Source: Sparassis latifolia (taxonomy: Eukaryota; Basidiomycota; Agaricomycetes; Polyporales; Sparassidaceae). Taken from it: 64,000 bases of DNA. This document shows positions 62,951-64,000 of the stretch, piece after piece. The translations under genes were made by a program, and so were the position numbers. The notes under the pieces are model-generated. The model saw nothing but the letters and a program-made list of their open reading frames with translations, was not told the origin of the DNA and made no database searches. Each line of letters begins with the position of its first letter. The stretch's first letter is position 1. The stretch lies in NCBI GenBank assembly GCA_018466975.1, contig CM031563.1:434001-498000 (forward strand), read 5' to 3'.

Positions 62951-64000
62951 TTCTGTGCTACCCATCATTATTATTTGCTTATAAAATTATTTGTTTTTTG
63001 CAGGCTCTGGCCAAATACCATCGACACAGAGTTCTCATTTGTCATGGCTGCAACAAGGACTCCAAACCAGGAATGTGCACTGGGAGCGATATCAGTTTGG
63101 TATGCCAAGATTCGTAACTCCGGCATCTCCATTTTCAGAAGAGAATCCACCTCCGACATGGGAGCAAAAGTTTAGATCACAGCAGCTGCATCCTGTGATA
63201 GAAAATGATGAACTGAGTCCACCACCGCCACCACCTCCGGACCCTTTGTATGCCTACCCGCAATTGCCAGTATGGAAATTGAATGTCGAGAGAGACAATC
63301 GATATACTGCTGGTTGGGTCTTCACGTCAGACCTTAATACATCGCGCATTCTGACGGAGGAGCGTCCAAGAATACTGAAGACTGCCAGACCAAAGGTAGA
63401 TCCATATATGGAGGATGGAGTCATGAAGATAGATCCCATACCGGGAATGGTTAAAATGCCTGCCGGTATTCCGTTCATTTCAGACTTTGGATGGAAATCT
63501 TCACGATACCATAACTGTAGCATGTTTACATACTATGGAGTCTCTGAGTCACTATTCTGACTTTGATGAAATTCAGAAACATGTCGATATACTTCGAAAG
63601 TATACTTGGGAAGGCTATCCAGCTCAAAATGATGAACCTGCAATTCCTCCGGTCTACGCACTTCCAGGTTTGAAGTTAAATAACCGAACTGATCAAGAGA
63701 CCAGGAAGGCGCGCACGAATGCTTTACTAAACTCTGAGGGCACAGTTTCTGTGGATGGATCATACAGTTTGGCATCAACAGTAGAAGAAGGAAATGGCCT
63801 GGGTATATTCAAACCAGCCATTCAAGCAACAGGAGCTGCTGCTGCACTCTCCATATCTGCGATCACACAGGCGCTAAATGCTCTCTTCTCTCTCACCAAA
63901 ATGCATCAGTTGCGAAGAATGGACTTGCATGAAGTTCTATCATATTGACAACAACGTTATTGAGTTCGGTGGACTGGATCCTAATAATACAAGCTTGCAA
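62912..64000 (+). CDS. Unrecognised protein gene, partial (3' end off window)
   Basis: The start ATG at 62912 lies in the second copy of the 74-bp duplication. Exon 1 (62912-62945) splices to 63004, giving MMTRSNTNTTTGSG, then a long frame with WERYQFGMPRFVTPASPF, a poly-Pro run, DPLYAYPQLPVWKLNVERD and PGMVKMPAGIPFISDFGW. A second coding block (HVDILRKYTWEGYP, later EGTVSVDGSYSLAS) continues to about 63940, and a third frame is open to the edge. The link between the first and second blocks would need an unusually short 37-nt intron (63538-63574), so a frameshift cannot be excluded. The family was not recognised. Confidence 0.45.

Overview
This is a nuclear fungal window, most likely from an Agaricomycete (Basidiomycota; a Polyporales-like fungus is a guess). 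The evidence is dense short introns (about 50-63 nt, GT-AG with a few GC-AG), several microexons, a trifunctional TRP1 gene, a NoxR/p67phox-like NADPH oxidase regulator, a flavin-dependent halogenase, and repeats rich in DNA-transposon and Helitron-type sequence. No bacterial, organellar or viral gene was recognised.

Positions 1-39135 are gene-rich. Twelve protein genes and one tRNA gene could be read. In most protein genes every exon junction closes in frame. In order they are: SPA2-like polarity scaffold (-, runs off the left edge); mitochondrial ABC1/UbiB-type atypical kinase (+); macro-like domain protein (+); RING-finger/WD40 protein (+); DRS2-type P4-ATPase flippase (+, 21 exons); tRNA-Gln(UUG) with an intron; aldo/keto reductase (+, 10 exons); MFS anion:cation symporter (-); SLT2/MPK1-type cell-wall-integrity MAP kinase (+); noxR (+); TRP1 (-); steryl-ester-hydrolase-like lipase (+); TMEM184/OST-alpha-like membrane protein (-); flavin-dependent halogenase (+). 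SPA2, the flippase, SLT2 and noxR all belong to polarised growth, cell wall or ROS signalling. I see no evidence that they form a co-regulated cluster.

Positions 39136-64000 change character abruptly to AT-rich repeats, tandem arrays and broken genes. This part holds a Ty1/copia RNase H remnant, several minisatellites (units of about 31, 48, 49, 60, 92 and 98 nt), a decayed Helitron/Pif1-like helicase with a C-terminal peptidase-like domain (52779-56620, minus), two degenerate F-box-like genes, two very recent tandem duplications (154 bp and 74 bp), a long hairpin, and two unrecognised genes.

The most interesting object is an apparently intact 6.0-kb DNA transposon at 44309-50277. It has imperfect 62-bp terminal inverted repeats and a possible 4-bp AGCG target duplication. 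It carries one 11-exon minus-strand gene whose exons join into an uninterrupted frame of about 1,619 residues. The protein carries AT-hooks, a Cys-rich N-terminal region, a candidate DDE catalytic triad (about D576, D646, E1238) and a DEDDy (WRN/RNase D-like) 3'-5' exonuclease domain lying between the second D and the E. I cannot assign it to a transposon superfamily I know. It is the best candidate here for an undescribed system.
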